A stretch of DNA of 64,000 nt, taken from the NCBI GenBank assembly GCA_016219965.1, contig JACRJM010000001.1:114490-178489 (forward strand), in the 5' to 3' direction. Position numbers and translations under genes: made by a program. Numbering within the stretch: the first letter of the stretch is position 1; each line of letters begins with the position of its first letter. Source of the DNA: Candidatus Schekmanbacteria bacterium. Its GTDB lineage: Bacteria; Schekmanbacteria; GWA2-38-11; J061. The notes under the pieces are model-generated. The model had not been told where the DNA came from, did not search any database, and was given only the letters and a program-made list of their open reading frames with translations. Shown piece after piece: positions 63,146 to 64,000 of the stretch.

Positions 63146-63457
63146 GTGTATGCAGTTGTAAAAACTGGCGGGAAACAATACTCAGTTTCTCCCGGCGATT
63201 CCATTAAGGTTGAAAAGATATTAGGGAATGCGGGAGATATTATTGAATTAAATGACGTTCTTCTTTTAAATGACGGGCAGTCAACACGCATCGGCAGTCC
63301 ATTCATAGAGAATGTGAAAGTGCAGGCGGAGCTTGTAGAGACCCGGAAGGACAAGAAGGTAATAGTTTTTAAATATAAAAGAAGAAAAAAATATCGCAGG
63401 AAAAAAGGCCACAGGCAGTTTTTCACGGTTCTCAAAATTAAAGAAATAGTCTGTTAA
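63146..63457 (+). CDS. rplU: 50S ribosomal protein L21
   Basis: A 103-residue large-subunit protein. The correct start is GTG 63146 (reads MYAVVKTGGKQYSV), behind AGGAGG; an upstream ATG at 63125 would cross that ribosome site. The C-terminus KYKRRKKYRRKKGHRQFFTVLKI is the usual basic RNA-binding tail. rplU-rpmA-obg is the universal order. Confidence 0.97.
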   Translation: MYAVVKTGGKQYSVSPGDSIKVEKILGNAGDIIELNDVLLLNDGQSTRIGSPFIENVKVQAELVETRKDKKVIVFKYKRRKKYRRKKGHRQFFTVLKIKEIVC

Positions 63458-63479
63458 GCAATAAAAGTGAGGGTATAAA

Positions 63480-63743
63480 TTGGCACACAAGAAAGCCGGC
63501 GGCAGTTCCACAAACGGACGCGATAGCATTGGAAGACGTTTAGGCGTTAAGAGATTCAGCGGACAGAAGGTTAATGGCGGCGGAATCTTAGTAAGGCAGC
63601 GGGGCACAAAATTCCTCCCTGGGAAGAATGTAGGCAGAGGGAAGGATGACACTTTGTTTGCAAAAATAAGCGGCACGGTTGCATTTGAATGGGTAACAAA
63701 AGATAAGAAACAGATCAGCGTCTATCCAGAACAAAGTATTTAA
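63480..63743 (+). CDS. rpmA: 50S ribosomal protein L27
   Basis: An 87-residue protein near the peptidyl-transferase centre. It starts with TTG at 63480, behind GAGGG. The sequence begins [15 protein letters not shown] with no N-terminal extension, unlike Firmicutes L27 which need cleavage. [19 protein letters not shown] is conserved. Confidence 0.96.
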   Translation: MAHKKAGGSSTNGRDSIGRRLGVKRFSGQKVNGGGILVRQRGTKFLPGKNVGRGKDDTLFAKISGTVAFEWVTKDKKQISVYPEQSI

Positions 63744-63755
63744 CATAACCTCCCT

Positions 63756-64000
63756 GTGTTTATCGATTCGGCAAAGGTATTTGTAAAAGCCGGTGATGGT
63801 GGCAACGGGTGCGCAAGTTTCAGGCGCGAAAAATATGTTCCCTTCGGAGGCCCTAACGGAGGGGATGGCGGTGACGGCGGAAGCGTAATATTCAGGGCGA
63901 CCTCAAGTAAATCCACACTCATAGATTTCCGGTATCAGCCTCATATCCGTGCAGGAAAGGGTATGCATGGAAAGGGTTCCGACCTTCACGGGAAAAACGG
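63756..64000 (+). CDS. obg: GTPase Obg (N-terminal part)
   Basis: The first 81 codons of the Obg/CgtA ribosome-associated GTPase, cut by the right edge. The start is GTG 63756, 12 bases after rpmA, without a visible ribosome site. The glycine-rich Obg fold is obvious: [36 protein letters not shown] and [19 protein letters not shown]. The GTPase domain lies outside the window. Confidence 0.95.
   Translation, partial: MFIDSAKVFVKAGDGGNGCASFRREKYVPFGGPNGGDGGDGGSVIFRATSSKSTLIDFRYQPHIRAGKGMHGKGSDLHGKN

Overview
The window comes from a Gram-negative bacterium. It encodes a polysaccharide exporter with SLBB repeats, an MlaEFD lipid transporter, a type II secretion pseudopilus, a TonB-dependent receptor and a diderm-type set of envelope sensors. 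Gene content (long-form HisG, a DnaC-like loader with zinc ribbon, a TatD-radical SAM fusion, a cdaA-cdaR pair, large hybrid kinases, HD-GYP) fits a deep-branching lineage of the Desulfobacterota/Nitrospirota/candidate-phylum sort. I cannot place it further from sequence alone. No rRNA, tRNA or CRISPR array was seen. Genes are densely packed, often with 4-base stop/start overlaps, and Shine-Dalgarno sites are usually clear.

Layout. 1-2.8 kb is the edge of a polysaccharide locus (RmlD-like reductase, SLBB exporter), divergent from hisG. 4.0-9.4 kb is an mla lipid-transport operon with two unexpected genes in its middle (an unknown protein and a DnaC-like helicase loader) and an unrecognised W-P repeat protein at its end. 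9.4-15.9 kb holds ligA, a PhnP-like hydrolase, a palindrome-rich gap, an APS/PAPS reductase, an anion symporter, a universal stress protein and HU. On the minus strand, 15.9-21.8 kb is the operon radA / eight-repeat beta-propeller lipoprotein / metG / TatD-radical SAM. Two toxin-antitoxin pairs (HicBA, VapBC) follow. 23.4-29.7 kb is gspEFGHIJK. 29.9-38.9 kb is a signalling block: a hybrid kinase and an HD-GYP regulator face a three-gene operon of TonB receptor, periplasmic binding protein and hybrid kinase. 39-45.7 kb holds gpsA-larB-bioD, miaB, an FAH-family hydrolase divergent from a type III polyketide synthase, and a PH-domain membrane protein. 45.7-47.2 kb is a small accessory patch: DUF2442, a decayed IS200-type transposase, a diverged second copy of the ftsK 3' end and a CopG/MazF pair. 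47.2-64 kb is housekeeping: ftsK, ftsH-folP-cdaA-cdaR-pdxJ-asd-pgsA, then the minus-strand operon tyrA-aroA-cmk-rpsA-HU-der, and rplU-rpmA-obg running off the end.

The most unusual material is: (i) a ~125-bp nested palindrome present twice, whose outer arms differ in sequence but stay self-complementary; (ii) other small palindromic repeats in gene gaps; (iii) the helicase-loader pair inside the mla operon and the W-P repeat protein that ends it; (iv) the TonB receptor/binding protein/kinase module; (v) the ftsK-tail duplication with its TA pair and consensus promoter; (vi) an operator-like dyad at the tyrA promoter; (vii) der starting immediately after a terminator-like hairpin.
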